The translations under genes were made by a program, and so were the position numbers. This document shows, one piece after another, positions 21,581 to 32,014 of a DNA stretch of 64,000 nucleotides. Every line of letters begins with the position of its first letter. Positions within the stretch are counted from its first letter, which is position 1. This DNA comes from Bettongia penicillata ogilbyi (Eukaryota; Chordata; Mammalia; Diprotodontia; Potoroidae). The notes beneath the pieces are model-generated. The model was not told where the DNA came from and ran no database searches. It saw nothing but the letters and a program-made list of their open reading frames with translations. The stretch is taken from NCBI GenBank assembly GCA_023548195.1, contig JAJHZJ010000311.1:2371836-2435835 (forward strand), given 5' to 3'.

Positions 21581-23229
21581 GAGTAAGTGAAGAGGAGTAA
21601 TGTATTCTAAAGGCTTAAAATTCCTATTTTCTCTAATTGATCATCCAAGTCATGTTCTCAAGGCTCTGAACCATCTTGGCTGTTTTCTTGATTTCCCTCC
21701 TTTCTGAAACAGACCCATAACAGAATACTACAAATATAACCTGATCAAAGCAAAGGGAAGTGAGTATGTTATTTCCCTAGCTGAAAATAATAGACTAGAG
21801 CATGAGAAAGACAGAAATGCTAGAGATGTGGCTTTGGGAATGTGATGGAAGAAACTTTGGGGAACCTGGCATTATGTTAAATCATTGTTTTCAGAGTGAT
21901 GAGGAAATACTATAATGGTATATAATAGATATGTTCATTTCCAATGGAATAAAATATCCCCTCTCTGGACAGAGGACGGAGAGCATCTAGTGTGCCAAAT
22001 GATTACATAGGAATGTGGGAGGATCACCACCATTTTGCCACTAATAAGGCTTCCTGAACAAATTTGAGACAGCGAAACAGACAGAATGAGCTTGGCGCTG
22101 GATGCCCAGGTAGATTAATTCTAAACTGGAAGGGGGTTTTCTGAGGGACACAGGATGCCACTGTGGTCTCAGGGCTAAAAGGCACTCCAATGTCATGGCA
22201 CAGGCTCCCAACCAGAGAGGAATATGTGGATCAAGCGAAGTCTAGGGGAGCTTCAATTAAGTATTAACTAACAAATTTAGGCATCATACCATCATACAAG
22301 GTAGAAAGTCTTTCATACGAACCTCTAATTTGTTTATATGGAGATACTCTGAATTGATACTCTCTTTTCTTACACAATGTATCTTTGACTAAATCCTAGA
22401 TAACTGATCTAGTAAGGAAAAGAGACGGTAGGTACTAAAATCAGATACCCAGTGTACAGAAGAAAGGGGAAAGGAACTAGGGATCAAATGCAACCAAACT
22501 GGACACCCAGAAAGCCCTGTAGATCTAAAGGCAAGAAGGTCTGAGACCAGGAGTGATGTTTAGAAATTACTGAGAGAGGAAGCCTTGGGGGTCAAGGGCA
22601 AAACAAGTGGACTGGTTATCAAGAAGGAACTATTCCTCAAGAAACTGGTGTAGTTCAGCAAAACCTGAATCCCAGTCAGATCCTTTCCAGAGAGCAATTC
22701 AACAATTCTACATGTATTAAATATCTACTTGGTCCCACAAACTGTGCTTGGCTCTAAAACATTCTACATAGAGAGAATGATTAAGTCTTAGAAGTAAGGG
22801 AGAGAATGTAAAGACAGTAGAAATATATAGTTGGAATTACAGATAAGAAAACATTTGTTTTTTTTCTTCTAAATATGTCTCCAAAGGCAAAGGGAAGTGA
22901 GAAGAAAGAGAACAAAAATTTGCCACTTACATTAAACAGTACCTGGGAAATGCATTTTTATGATCAAAAGAAATTAGCTAAGTGAAAGAACCCCAAACCA
23001 CTGTCTTTCTCACAAATTGGCTTTAGAAGTGGCAAACTCAGTTTGAAAATAAAAAGAACTTGTAAATTAATAGTTGGAAAGTATAATGAATATCTGGTTT
23101 TCAAAACTCACTCTCAGAGAAGAAAGGTAAGCATAACCGCAAAAGGAAAATCTAAAAAACTGACATTTCAAGATACCTATATAAAGCTAAATTTCATGAA
23201 TAGATACTACTCATTCAAATTCTAGTCTA
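21581..23229. other. Intronic stretch, mostly featureless
   Basis: ARHGEF12 intron. A probable short antisense L2 3' end lies at about 22690-22750 (TATTAAATATCTACTTGGTC). I see no exon. Confidence 0.45.
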
Positions 23230-23655
23230 AGTTTACTTAATTTCAATATGTGGCTCCAGCCTGCCTTTCCAGGCTTCTTATATATTAATCTCTTTCATAC
23301 AACTTTTGGTCCAGTCAAACTGATCTCCTAACTGTTCCTCCCATCTCCCACCTGTGTTCCTTTACGCAGGTTATCCCCCATTCCAAAAATTCCCCTTTTC
23401 ATTTCCACCCTTTAGAATCTCTAGATTCCTTTAAAAGTTTCACTCAGGTATCACATCTCTTAATAAGGCCTTTCCTGATATCCCTAAAATTATCTTGTAA
23501 TGACTGTGCAAAATTTTGTCATCATTATACTTACATGTTGGTCTTCCCCTAGAAAGTAAATTCCTTGGGAACAAGAGCTAAATCACTTTGCCGGTGTCTT
23601 CAATGCCCAGCATAGAACTAGTAGTACAGGAGTAGAGGGGCACTTGTTGAATGAA
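23230..23655 (+). repeat. LINE-2 3' end
   Basis: CTGCCTTTCCAGGCTTCTTA, CTCCCACCTGTGTTCCTTTA, CAGGTTATCCCCCATTCC, AGGCCTTTCCTGATATCCC and GTAAATTCCTTGGGAACAAG follow the L2 C-terminus and 3'UTR in order, ending near TTGTTGAATGAATGAC. This is one of the better-preserved L2 copies here. Confidence 0.75.
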
Positions 23656-25521
23656 TGACTTTCTAAGAGATTCCTTTTAATGCAATTGTCTGGCAAACTA
23701 TGTTCAAATGACCAGGAAACAGTCTTCTTATTTAAGTAATAAACTTTGGTAGTTTTGAAACATCTGTATTATCCAAGGTAAACTAATTCTGTAGCATCTA
23801 GACCTAGGACATGGTCCAGGAACTCTATCTCTCCCTCCAGTCCCTCTGCTAAGTGCTTTTGATAATCTGGGCTCACTCATTATGCTTTATTTCAAGAACA
23901 CAAACACGCAGAAAAAGCCACACCTTAGTTCCCCATGACCACTTAAGATGTTTTTATTACTACACAGCCAATGGCATGTCTGAACCAGCGTTTAAAATCC
24001 TCCTTACTGGTAAGAAAAATATTAACAAAATATTTCTTGTCATAGATATTAAATTGTTAAGCTTTGTCCAAAGCAAATAGCAAGTATCTCTTCACATGGC
24101 ACGGACCTAAAGAAATGAAAAAAGCCACTGGAAGGAAATGATTAAGATTATAAAGAAAGTCTGCAAAAAAATTAAATTCTAAATTATTTGTGGAAGCAAA
24201 ACGTTGGAGCGAAAAACTAGTTTAAGTTAGTAAGTTGAACTCATGCCTATAAAAAACCAGGACACTAACTAATAGAAGGAAAAAGAATATGGGAATACCG
24301 GGCATAGCACACATTTTCTACTGAACAACATATAAAAAGCCAGTTTTTGAAAGGGAATACACATAAGGCTCTTTTAAGTAAGTAAAAGGAGAGAAAGGGC
24401 TCTGGCATAAATAATTTACTACTATGGATTCCGTCATAATTTTAACTAAATTCTGAGGTCTTACAAGTATGAAGCAAGCTTAATACTACGTGTGACAGCA
24501 GATAAAAATTGTAAAATGCCTATACATGTACATGTGTGGCTGATATTATAAATATATACAAAATTTCCTTGATTTTCCCACTTGTATATAACAGTTCAGA
24601 AAACGGATAGAATCAGAGAAGCTGCCATGTGGCAGATTTTAATTTTCAATTAGAATAGGTCAGACTTCCCTTTTTACTATCCATCACTCTCCTAACCTTA
24701 GAAAAAGTGTGAAATCTTCCTGAAAGGGGATAATTTACCAGCCCAGTTTCCAAACTATTTAAATAAATTTGATCTGAATTTGTCTTTCAATTGTCTATAA
24801 TTCGTGAAACACATAACCATCAGATATTTGGAGATAGGAAGATACTTCTCTCAGCTTCCAAATTTGCATATTACAAAACTTGGACTACCTTTGTACACAG
24901 AATAAAAGGTAATTGGGGAAATGAACCACCCACCAAGGTAAGAGACTCATCTGGACTAAACTAGTTTCTTCTAAAGATAAGTATCTTTAAAAAGTACTGT
25001 TTTGAAATTTTTAAATGAGGAGAAATTTTTAGAGAATTTTATGAAGTGTAACAACAAATTATTTAGCCAAGAAAAGGAAAAAGACTGCTAAGGGAGCCTC
25101 TGTCATTGCACAGAAACAGCTTTTCAAGATCATGAAAGGAAAAAACCAGCTGATGCAATATGAAATCTGAACCACGTAGGAAGTACTATTCCAAACTAAA
25201 GCAGCTTATCATAGTGATGGGACATAGTGTAAAATGGAAACAAAACCTGTCTATATCATGTGAGAAGTAACAAAGTGGATATATTGCACTTTCTTTCAGA
25301 AACAAGAAAATAAGAGAATGTGGAGAACATAGCCTATTCCTGCACCTAGGCTGTTAGTCGCTAGTAACTACAAGCTGCCAAATCACTGCCACAGGAAAGC
25401 CCCAGACTCCCTCTCCCTTGCCATGCAGGGCAGACAAAAGAAAGAGGCTGCAGGTGCACAAAAACAAAATGGCACAAAACAGGCTGAAAAGTACAAGGCT
25501 GAAGGTGCTGCATTAGCTTAC
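23656..25521. other. Intronic stretch without recognisable feature
   Basis: AT-rich ARHGEF12 intron upstream (minus strand: downstream) of the donor at 25521. I recognise no repeat or exon. Confidence 0.45.
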
Positions 25522-25578
25522 CATATGTCTCCGATCTACTCTCCTCTGAACTAGACTTTGTCTTCTTGAAGGAGCTGT
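25522..25578 (-). CDS. ARHGEF12: ARHGEF12 (LARG) coding exon before the PDZ domain
   Basis: This 57-nt exon has acceptor TTTTGTGCAG and donor GTAAGC. It completes an Asp codon (G|AC), reads SSFKKTKSSSEESRSETY and ends with the first base of a Gly codon that opens the PDZ exon. It encodes the Ser/Lys-rich linker just upstream of the LARG PDZ domain. It is symmetric (57 nt), so it could be skipped without a frameshift. The next intron is 11.9 kb, the longest complete one in the window. The continuous reading phase with both neighbours is the main support. Confidence 0.92.
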
Positions 25579-26515
25579 CTGCACAAAAGCGGGAGAAAAG
25601 GAGAAAGATATAGAAAATATGGAGACTGACGTAAGGAGAAAAAACTTTATGAAAAAAGAATGAATCATGATCAGGTTAAATCGTGCAAAACACAAACAAG
25701 GTGTGAACACCACTAGTGACAGCATTCGAACAAGCCATGAACAACAACACATTCTAAAGATTTACCATAGAAAAGACAATTAAAAACACATTTATTCATA
25801 CAATGACACATGGATAGAGAAATTCTTTAGAATAGAGCTCTAATGACTATAAAGGCACAGATACTAAACAGGATAATATCCTTAATGTGAACCGCTGAAC
25901 ATAACTTCCCTAAATCTGTCTTTGGAAAGAATTCAACAGATCAGCAATACACCAACAAATCAATTTAACAAAATCATCAGTACTCTTTTTTTTTTTTTGG
26001 AGTGAGGTAGAAACTTGTGGTCCCTAAACAGTAACTACTGTTACTAAAGGAAAAGTCACTGGGTCCCATGATCTCAAAATTATATGAGAAAAACAGGGCA
26101 TGTTCTCTCTCAAACTGAGATTCAGCTTAGTAACACATTTATATACTCCTTCTATCCAAATCTCCTAAATTGACCACAACAAATATTTCTGTTTTTCCTA
26201 TCCAAAAAGGTAGGGAACTATAGACATTGTTATTAACTTCTCATAAATTAGCATTCCTTTGTTGGGTAAGATTTGTTAGTTACAAGCTCATATTAAACAC
26301 TTTATTCCCTAAAAAGGGAATGTAGCTTGTTTAAAAAAAAAGAAAAGTTGCTGAGAGCCATTCTTACATTGAAACATGAACTTTGTTTACTTTCCTTTAA
26401 AAAGAGGTTTCTATTCACATGTCCTGGACAAGCAACATCCTTTCTTTGACTGATCTTATCTCACAATCCCATAAATACACAACTGAATATTATACCATGG
26501 GGGAACACTTGTATG

Positions 26516-26560
<45 letters not shown>

Positions 26561-27297
26561 CAAAGGTCATAAAAGAATCATTCAGACAGTTTTATAAACT
26601 AAATGCTTAAATGGATTTATGTGTAGTGGGAGTTAAAAAGGAAGAAGGGAGGCTCTAAAGGTGTGTGTATGGGTAGTATAAATGTATTAAACAGTAAGTT
26701 TACCTGTTAAAAGTAGATTCCAAATGACCAGAAACAAGAGGTTCAAGAAACACTATTTACATAAAATCAAATGCATTCCTACTCAAAAACCCACATGCAT
26801 AATGAATGTTTCAAGAAGATACTCAAAATTACTAAAATTTAATGTTAGATATTTCTGTGTATAGGACATGTTTAAAACTTACACAACAAAAACAAGGAAC
26901 AGTACCCACTATACACTTGCTTTTTAAAAATTAGATCAATTATTTATTTTGATTTCACCTCAAATGCTAATTAATTCAGCATTTATTTTGAAAAATTATA
27001 TATCTTTGCATTTATGACATATTTTGGGCCCATATATGTTGTTTTTATGCAGAACTCATGACAAGAAACACAACACCTACTTATATTGTTACTGTGGGGA
27101 AAAAATAGTTACTAAATTCTATATAGACTGGTGAGAAGCAAAGCCTATCTGTGTTCTTTTAAAACAAAGGTTTAATTCCATTGCTAAATAAGTCATTACA
27201 TGTCTACTAATTTCCTGAATGTCAGGGGTTATCTAAGTGGATTTATGTCAAACTCTTCTATGCTATCTACTCTTACAATGAAGATGATGGCTGTTAC
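25579..27297. other. ARHGEF12 intron, 1.7 kb
   Basis: Intron bounded by GTAACAG (27297) and TTTTGTGCAG (25579) on the minus strand. The CA microsatellite below is the only obvious feature. Confidence 0.75.
26517..26559. repeat. CA microsatellite
   Basis: A nearly pure (CA)n of about 21 units within the intron. Confidence 0.95.
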
Positions 27298-27383
27298 CTG
27301 TGGGGTCAAAGTCATGTGATGTACTGCGTTCAACTTTCTGCTTCTTGTCTGTTGGAGACTCTCGGGTCAAAATACTTGCATGC
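27298..27383 (-). CDS. ARHGEF12: ARHGEF12 (LARG) coding exon, N-terminal linker
   Basis: This 86-nt exon has acceptor ...AAATTTAG and donor GTAACAG. It begins with the third base of an Arg codon, reads HASILTRESPTDKKQKVERS followed by TSHDFDPT, and ends with the first base of an Asp codon. The sequence is the basic, Ser-rich N-terminal segment of LARG that precedes the PDZ domain and is probably disordered. Against the human protein as I remember it, I see substitutions such as HGSILN to HASILT, which fits a distant mammal. It lies 2.4 kb downstream of the microexon. Phase agrees on both sides. Confidence 0.93.
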
Positions 27384-27839
27384 CTAAATTTAAAATAGAT
27401 AATAAATAGCTAAGTAAATAAGCAAATAAATGGTTAGATGGATAGATATATGCACATATAAAATAACTTAACATCAATTTCTGAATCACTAGGATACAAA
27501 GTTTGCAAAAACCTAAAAGGTGAGTTTTAAAATAGGAACAAGGAAGAAGAAAGTAATTCTCTTTTGCCCTACACTAATTTGTCTGTCCTACTTTTTTTTT
27601 CTTCCTCTATTCTCAAGTTGCCTAAAGCTTTAGTCTCTCCGGTATGCAATATATAATATGTTTCTTCAGTAATTAAATATATTTGTAAACATCTGAAATA
27701 CTATTTACACTTTAGAGTTCACATCTGTATCTACACAAAGGTTTGTTCAAAAATTTTAGTAGGTTCATAAAAGATTGACCATTATTATTTTCACTTGACA
27801 GATATTTAGGAGATGCAGCTGGAGGAAATTTTAAAAATG

Positions 27840-28025
27840 AAAACAAAACACTGGATTTAAGAGTGGAAGATGTAGGTTCAAACTCCATCTCTGACAACAG
27901 TCATGTTACTATAGGCAAATCACTTAGCCTCTTGTAACCCTCATTTTCTCAACTGTAAAATGCGGATAAAAACATTTGCAATGTCCATGCAGCAGTGCTA
28001 GCTAGAAAGTACTTTATAAATTGTA
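27840..28025 (+). repeat. tRNA-derived MIR-like SINE
   Basis: GGAAGATGTAGGTTCAAACT (box B-like), TAGGCAAATCACTTAGCCTC and CATTTTCTCAACTGTAAAAT are in the expected order for a marsupial MIR-type SINE. It is intronic. Confidence 0.65.
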
Positions 28026-28049
28026 AAAGTTTTTTCTATGTATGAATTG

Positions 28050-28165
28050 TTATTCATTTCTCTATTCAATAAGCATCAATTAAGCTCCTATTCTAGGACT
28101 CCACCTGTGCCAAACTCTGAGGTTACAAAACTTAAACATATTAATAGCCAGGGTTAAATTCTCTA
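28050..28165 (-). repeat. LINE-2 3' end, antisense
   Basis: TTCAATAAGCATCAATTAAGC followed by TGCCAAACTCTGAGGTTACA is the complement of the L2 3' terminus. It is short and diverged. Confidence 0.45.
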
Positions 28166-28661
28166 TTACCACTGCAGTCTTCTCCACCTATTCTAAAAGA
28201 CAGATAGCCAGTCAGGGAGCCAAGGTAATATCAGCTTGTCTAAAATAATGAAAGCTTATCTAAAGCTCAGGCCAAAGAAACCTCAGCTAACCTCTATAAG
28301 TCTTGATGGAACTAGAAGTATTATTTATTTTAAAGCATAGTCTGGTCAAAATCCTGATCAAGTCAGTTAGCAATAATATATAATGGTTATTTAATCATTA
28401 AAAGAACCAATACTGGCACTAAATGACTCTTTACCCAGTTTATTCTAGATGGAAAATAAAAGCTATTATATTGTCTGTGAAGTGTTAAGTAATTTCTTAA
28501 ATAATTATGTTAAAATGAGGGAATAATTGTTGAAGTAAAAGTATTGAGGAAAAGGACAGCTAGTTCTTTTATCCCTGGATGCATTTTACATGTATATATT
28601 ACATATCTGAATGTAAATATTTATTCTGTGTAAAGTTAAAATTCCTTAAATATTTAAAAGT

Positions 28662-29280
28662 TATCCCCAAGAGATCATAAAAATGGGAAAGGGTCCCACA
28701 TGTACAAAAATATTTATAGCAGCACTATTTGTAGTTGCCAAAAACTGGAAATCAAAGGGATGCCCATCAACTGGGGAATGGCTTAATAAATTATGGTATA
28801 TGAATGTAATGGAGTACTATTGCACCTTAAGAAATGATAAACAAGAAGACTTCAGAGATGCCTGGAAGGACTTATATGTTCTGATGCTGAGTGAAAGGAG
28901 CAGAACCAGAACTTTGTGCATAGCAATGAACACAGTGTGCGAGAGTTTTTTCTGGTAGACTTGGAACTTCATAATAACGCGAGAACTTAAAAAAAAAATT
29001 CCCATCATTTTCTAAGGCAAAATGCCTTCCACACTCAGAGAAATGGAATTCATTCACAGAATGTAGCAGATCATGTATGTTTCTGTGTGTGTGTGTTATG
29101 TTTTGATTTGTTATATGATTTCTTCCATTTATTTTAGTTCGTCTACATAGCATGACTATAGTGAAAATGTATTCAACAGGAAAGTATATGTAGATCTCAT
29201 ACAGAATTATACGCGGTCTTGGGGAGGGAGGGGGTTTTGGGGGAGTAGGTGTGGGCGTAAATAAAAAATAAACAAATAAA
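28662..29280 (+). mobile_element. L1 ORF2 C-terminus and 3'UTR, 5'-truncated
   Basis: The frame reads KIFIAALFVVAKNWKSKGCP, then NKLWYMNVMEYYCTLRND, the Cys-rich C-terminal end of an L1 ORF2 protein (endonuclease-reverse transcriptase). A 3'UTR follows with a G-rich tract (29219-29256) and an A-rich tail. Only the last part of ORF2 is present, so it is a dead-on-arrival insertion. Its 3'UTR differs from that of the half-L1 elements. It lies in the 2.4-kb ARHGEF12 intron. Confidence 0.75.
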
Positions 29281-29816
29281 ATCATTTTAAAATAGGAACA
29301 CCTGAAAAAGAATATGTAAAAGTTAATCAAGATTTTTGTGATATACCAGCATGCCAGAATATATTTCTTAAAATAAGGCCAACTGCAGTCACACACATGC
29401 TAAAAAATTCTGAACTAGCAATAAACTTTACTACCACCTCCAAACTAGTTAATTTCTTAAAATAGTTACAAAGATTGAAAAATGAAGTATGCTCATAGGC
29501 TACCACCCTAAATACCATTTAATACCAGTTTCACCAGAAAATGACCAATATTTTAAAATCTACTGAAAATATATTAGTAAAGCAACGATATTTTATAAAA
29601 CTAAGGAACATTAGGTACCTTTTATAACTGTTAAATATTCTGTTATTTGGAAGGTTTTAAAAAAACTGAATCTTTTTCTGCAATTCACTTTTTCAACCCT
29701 AATATAATTAAATAAAAATGCAAGCTGTGATGTTTTAAAATAAATTCAAAATACATGCCTCTTATAACATATTTGACTGAGAAACTTTTAAAAGTTTACC
29801 ATATTGAACAACTTAC

Positions 29817-29840
29817 CTTATAGGTTTTTTGAGGGGAAAC
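29817..29840 (-). CDS. ARHGEF12: ARHGEF12 (LARG) 24-nt coding microexon
   Basis: This is a 24-nt exon on the minus strand, flanked by TTTGTTTCAG (acceptor) and GTAAGT (donor). With two bases (AG) supplied by an upstream exon it reads R-FPLKKPI and leaves AG for the next exon, which completes an Arg codon. This matches the extreme N-terminus of LARG, a RhoA-specific exchange factor (PDZ, RGS-like, DH and PH domains) that links Galpha12/13 and plexin-B signalling to RhoA. The preceding coding exon with the initiator Met was not found and should lie beyond 64000. The length is a multiple of three, so skipping it would keep the frame. The identification rests on continuity with the following exons, which are much more diagnostic. 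Confidence 0.85.
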
Positions 29841-30359
29841 CTGAAACAAAGAAAAAAAAGTTAACAGCGAAATAGCTTCTTCTAACACTGCATCAAATAG
29901 CCTAAGCCGGGAGTTTGTTTTCATCTAAACCTATATTTTAATTGATATGGGGGAACTCCACTGATGTAAAATACCACCAATACAGATAAACAGCTTAACT
30001 GTAGGGGAGCCTTAGAGAGCTGCCTAGGCAATTCAAACATGGATGCAGTCAAAGGACTAAGATTCAGTCAAAGTGCCTCACTTGGATTCAAAGGACAGCA
30101 CTTGAGGACCTAGAGGGCCACATGTGGCCTCAAGGCCGCAGGTTCCCTACCCCTATTCAAGAGCCTGTTTAGGCTAGAGTAATAACAATAGTAAGCACTA
30201 TGCTATTTTTTATTTAAAATTTTATCTATCTATATACATATACATACACATACATATAGACACACGCGCACACACACACACACACATTCACTCTCTCTTT
30301 ATGGTTTGCTAAAGCACTTTATATATATTCTTCATTTGACCATAAGTGGAGTCAGAAAA
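29841..30359. other. Start of the upstream ARHGEF12 intron
   Basis: Everything right of 29840 appears to be one intron of ARHGEF12 on the minus strand. This first part holds a hAT-like end and a CATA/CA microsatellite at about 30220-30288. Confidence 0.6.
30035..30160 (-). mobile_element. hAT-like MITE end
   Basis: The minus strand opens with GGGGTAGGGAACCTGCGGCC, a hAT-type terminus, and continues TTGAGGCCACATGTGGCCCT. It is related to 21480-21580, and GGCCACATGTGGCC is a palindrome. Confidence 0.55.
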
Positions 30360-32007
30360 TGAGTCAGAAGAAGACTGTAGGGAACCCTTTGTTGGCACTG
30401 GGTACATGACCCTACCACACTGCCCATGCTCAACTGGAGGTCACAGTCCCAGGAAGCATTAGCACACTAGGACAGGGACCCTGATCACAGATTCAGGGCA
30501 GTGAAGAGTGCTTGTGTTAACTCACAGACTACAGGACTGGACAAAAGGGCAGCGAACAGACTTCTCCTACGATTGCACAACCTTGGAAAAACTGAAAAAC
30601 TTAAGAGACCCCCCCAAAACTAGCTCTTAAAATATCAACAAGAAATGTCTGGAGCTTAGGTCTGTGTTTCCTTCACCCCAAATGAAAGCAGAACTTTAAC
30701 AAAAAGTCGTAAGTCAAGATACAGGCTGGAAAAATGAGCAAAGAACAAAAGACCCTAACCCTAGAAAGTTAGTATGGTGGCAGGGAAGATCAAGATACAA
30801 ATAGAGAAGAAAACAACAAAGTCAAAATTGCTAATATCCAAAGTCTCACAGAAAAATGTGAATTGGTTACAGATCCAAAAAGAATTCCAGGAAGAGCTCA
30901 AAAAGATTTCAAAAATTAAGAGAGGTAGAGTAAAAACTGGGAAAAATGGCAGTGATGCAAGAAAATTATGAAAACCAAGTAACAGCTTGCTAAAACAGGC
31001 ACAAAAAAAAGACCCTACAAATAAAATAACACTAACAAAAAAGAAATAGCCAAATGACAAAAGAGTAACAAGAATCCACTGAAGAATTCCTTAAAAATCA
31101 GAATTGGTCAAATGGAAAAAGAGGTACACAAATTCACTGAAGAAAATAGCGCCTTAAAAAATAAAATTCACCAAATTAAAAGGTGGTACAAAAGTTCAAT
31201 GAAGAAAATAATTCCTTAACAATTAGAATTGGGTAAGTAGAAGTTATAACTTTCTGAGACATGAAGGAACAATAAAACAAAGTCAAAAGAATGAAAAAAT
31301 AGAAGAAAATACAAAATAACTCATTGTACAAACAATGAAGCTGGAAAATAAAGGAGAGATAATTTTAAGAATTATTGGACTATCTGAAAGACTTGATCCA
31401 AAAAAACAAACAAATGCCGGGGGGAGGGGAGGGGAGTGGGGTGGCCTAGACATCATCTTTCAAGATATTTTCAAGGAAAACTGCCCTGAGATCATGGAAG
31501 CAGAGGGTAAACCACAAATATAAAGGATTCACTGATCAAAGAGATCACAAAATGAAAACTTCCAGGAATATTAAAGTCAAATTCGAGCCCCCAGCTCAAG
31601 AAGAAAATACTGCACACAGAGAGAAAGAAACAATACAAATAATATGGAGCCACAGTCAGGATAACATAAGATTTGCTGGCTTCTATATTAAGGGGGGGGC
31701 TGGAATATGATATTTTGGAAGGCAAAGGAGCATTGATTACAACTAAAAATCACCTACTTAGGAAAACTGAGTAAAATCATTAAGGAAAAAAATAGATATT
31801 CAATGAAATAGAGGACTTTCATGCATTCCTGAAGAAAAGATCAGAAAAAAGAAAATCTGACTTTCAAACATAAGATTCAAGAGAAGGATGAAAACGTAAA
31901 CAGGAAAGAGAAATCATAAGGGACTCAATAAGGCTAAAGTGTATACATTCCTACCGTGGAAGACGATGCTTTTAACTCATAAGGACTTTATCATTATTAG
32001 CACAGTT
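30360..32007 (+). mobile_element. Old half-L1 H4, left part
   Basis: The order is a diverged 5'UTR (about 30360-30733), an ORF1 relic (30734-31870) and the beginning of a 3'UTR, with no ORF2. At 32007 it is interrupted by the younger H5. It resumes at 34787, since GTTAGAAGGA|ATACACATAGACAGGG aligns with the uninterrupted 3'UTR of H11 (GTTGGAAGGATTATATATGT). The left boundary is approximate. Confidence 0.7.
30734..31870 (+). pseudogene. Half-L1 H4 ORF1, heavily decayed
   Basis: The ORF1 relic is identified by coiled-coil fragments (KNVNWLQIQKEFQEELKKIS at about 30860), QMEKEV-like repeats near 31110, a decayed RRM around 31340-31500 and C-terminal domain fragments to 31870. Frameshifts, stops and a G-rich insertion near 31418-31442 make it non-functional. 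It is the most diverged sense ORF1 in the window. Confidence 0.65.
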
Positions 32008-32014
32008 AGAAGGA
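32008..32014. repeat. Short target-site duplication of H5, left
   Basis: AGAAGGA here and at 34780-34786. It is short, but the site is confirmed because the interrupted H4 3'UTR continues correctly across it. Confidence 0.65.
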
